NCBI GenBank assembly: GCA_051867975.1
Contig: JBJDZM010000104.1
Coordinates: forward strand, 1 to 5,543
Length of the DNA stretch: 5,543 bases
Reading direction: 5' to 3'
Source of the DNA: SVTX01 sp051867975
GTDB taxonomy: Bacteria > Bacillota > Clostridia > Oscillospirales > CAG-272
Positions within the stretch are counted from its first letter, which is position 1, and each line of letters begins with the position of its first letter. This document shows positions 5,460 through 5,543 of this stretch, piece by piece. The notes beneath the pieces were generated by a model. That model saw nothing but the letters and a program-made list of their open reading frames with translations, was not told the DNA's origin and did not search any database. Both the position numbers and the translations under genes were made by a program.

Positions 5460-5543
5460 CCGTAGGGCGGGGGCTTGTCTCCCGCCGTTTTTCGACAAAT
5501 GTCTTTCTCGAAATGTCGTCATTTAAAACCGTTTGGCGGCGGG
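5460..5543. repeat. Composite inverted-repeat element, cut by the right edge
   Basis: A reverse 27-bp arm (5460-5486, CCGTAGGG to CCCGCC) is followed by a 51-base spacer related to that of the left array (AAATGTCTTTCTCGAAATGT) and then GGCGGG at 5538-5543, the first bases of a forward arm. This copy lacks the 95-bp linker of the tandem array. That indicates reverse arm - spacer - forward arm is the natural unit of the family. The reverse arm is followed by GTTTTT, so this copy could act as a weak terminator for plus-strand transcripts. Confidence 0.75.

Overview
The window carries a three-gene protein quality-control operon on the minus strand, mcsA - mcsB - clpC (reading from position 5122 down to 1042), with repeat-rich non-coding DNA on both sides. 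This gene set, the Shine-Dalgarno-led starts and the promoter style point to a Bacillota (Firmicutes) bacterium. The moderately GC-rich genes and the GC-rich dispersed hairpin repeats suggest an uncultured, probably gut-type member of the Clostridia. The lineage is an inference, since no marker gene is present.

Layout. Positions 1-33 hold the first 11 codons of an unidentified minus-strand gene that leaves the window. It has a near-consensus extended -10 promoter at 93-121. Positions 171-1008 are an array of 27-bp GC-rich repeats in both orientations; inside it a 202-bp unit is repeated about 2.7 times in perfect or near-perfect tandem (271-819). clpC (1042-3540), mcsB (3540-4568) and mcsA (4592-5122) follow. 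mcsB and clpC overlap by one base (TAATG), and mcsA and mcsB are 23 bases apart. Positions 5123-5459 contain no convincing gene but have two strong inverted repeats. From 5460 the same 27-bp repeat family reappears and runs off the right edge.

How the genes work together. In Bacillus-type bacteria McsA and McsB form a protein-arginine kinase complex. McsB phosphorylates arginines on misfolded proteins, and the N-domain of ClpC reads the phosphoarginine and passes the substrate to ClpP. Here ClpC looks fully intact: both Walker A/B pairs, both phosphoarginine-contact glutamates, the M-domain and the VGF ClpP loop. McsA keeps its zinc fingers and UVR motif.

The surprise is McsB. The fold-defining sequence is recognisable from end to end and the frame is open, but almost every catalytic landmark of the phosphagen-kinase family is replaced: the NEEDH motif, the catalytic cysteine motif CPTN, and three of the five arginines that grip ATP phosphates. 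I read it as a maintained pseudokinase that probably acts as a non-catalytic ClpC adaptor. In addition, no ctsR gene and no recognisable CtsR or CIRCE operator is seen upstream of mcsA, so control of this operon may differ from the textbook case.
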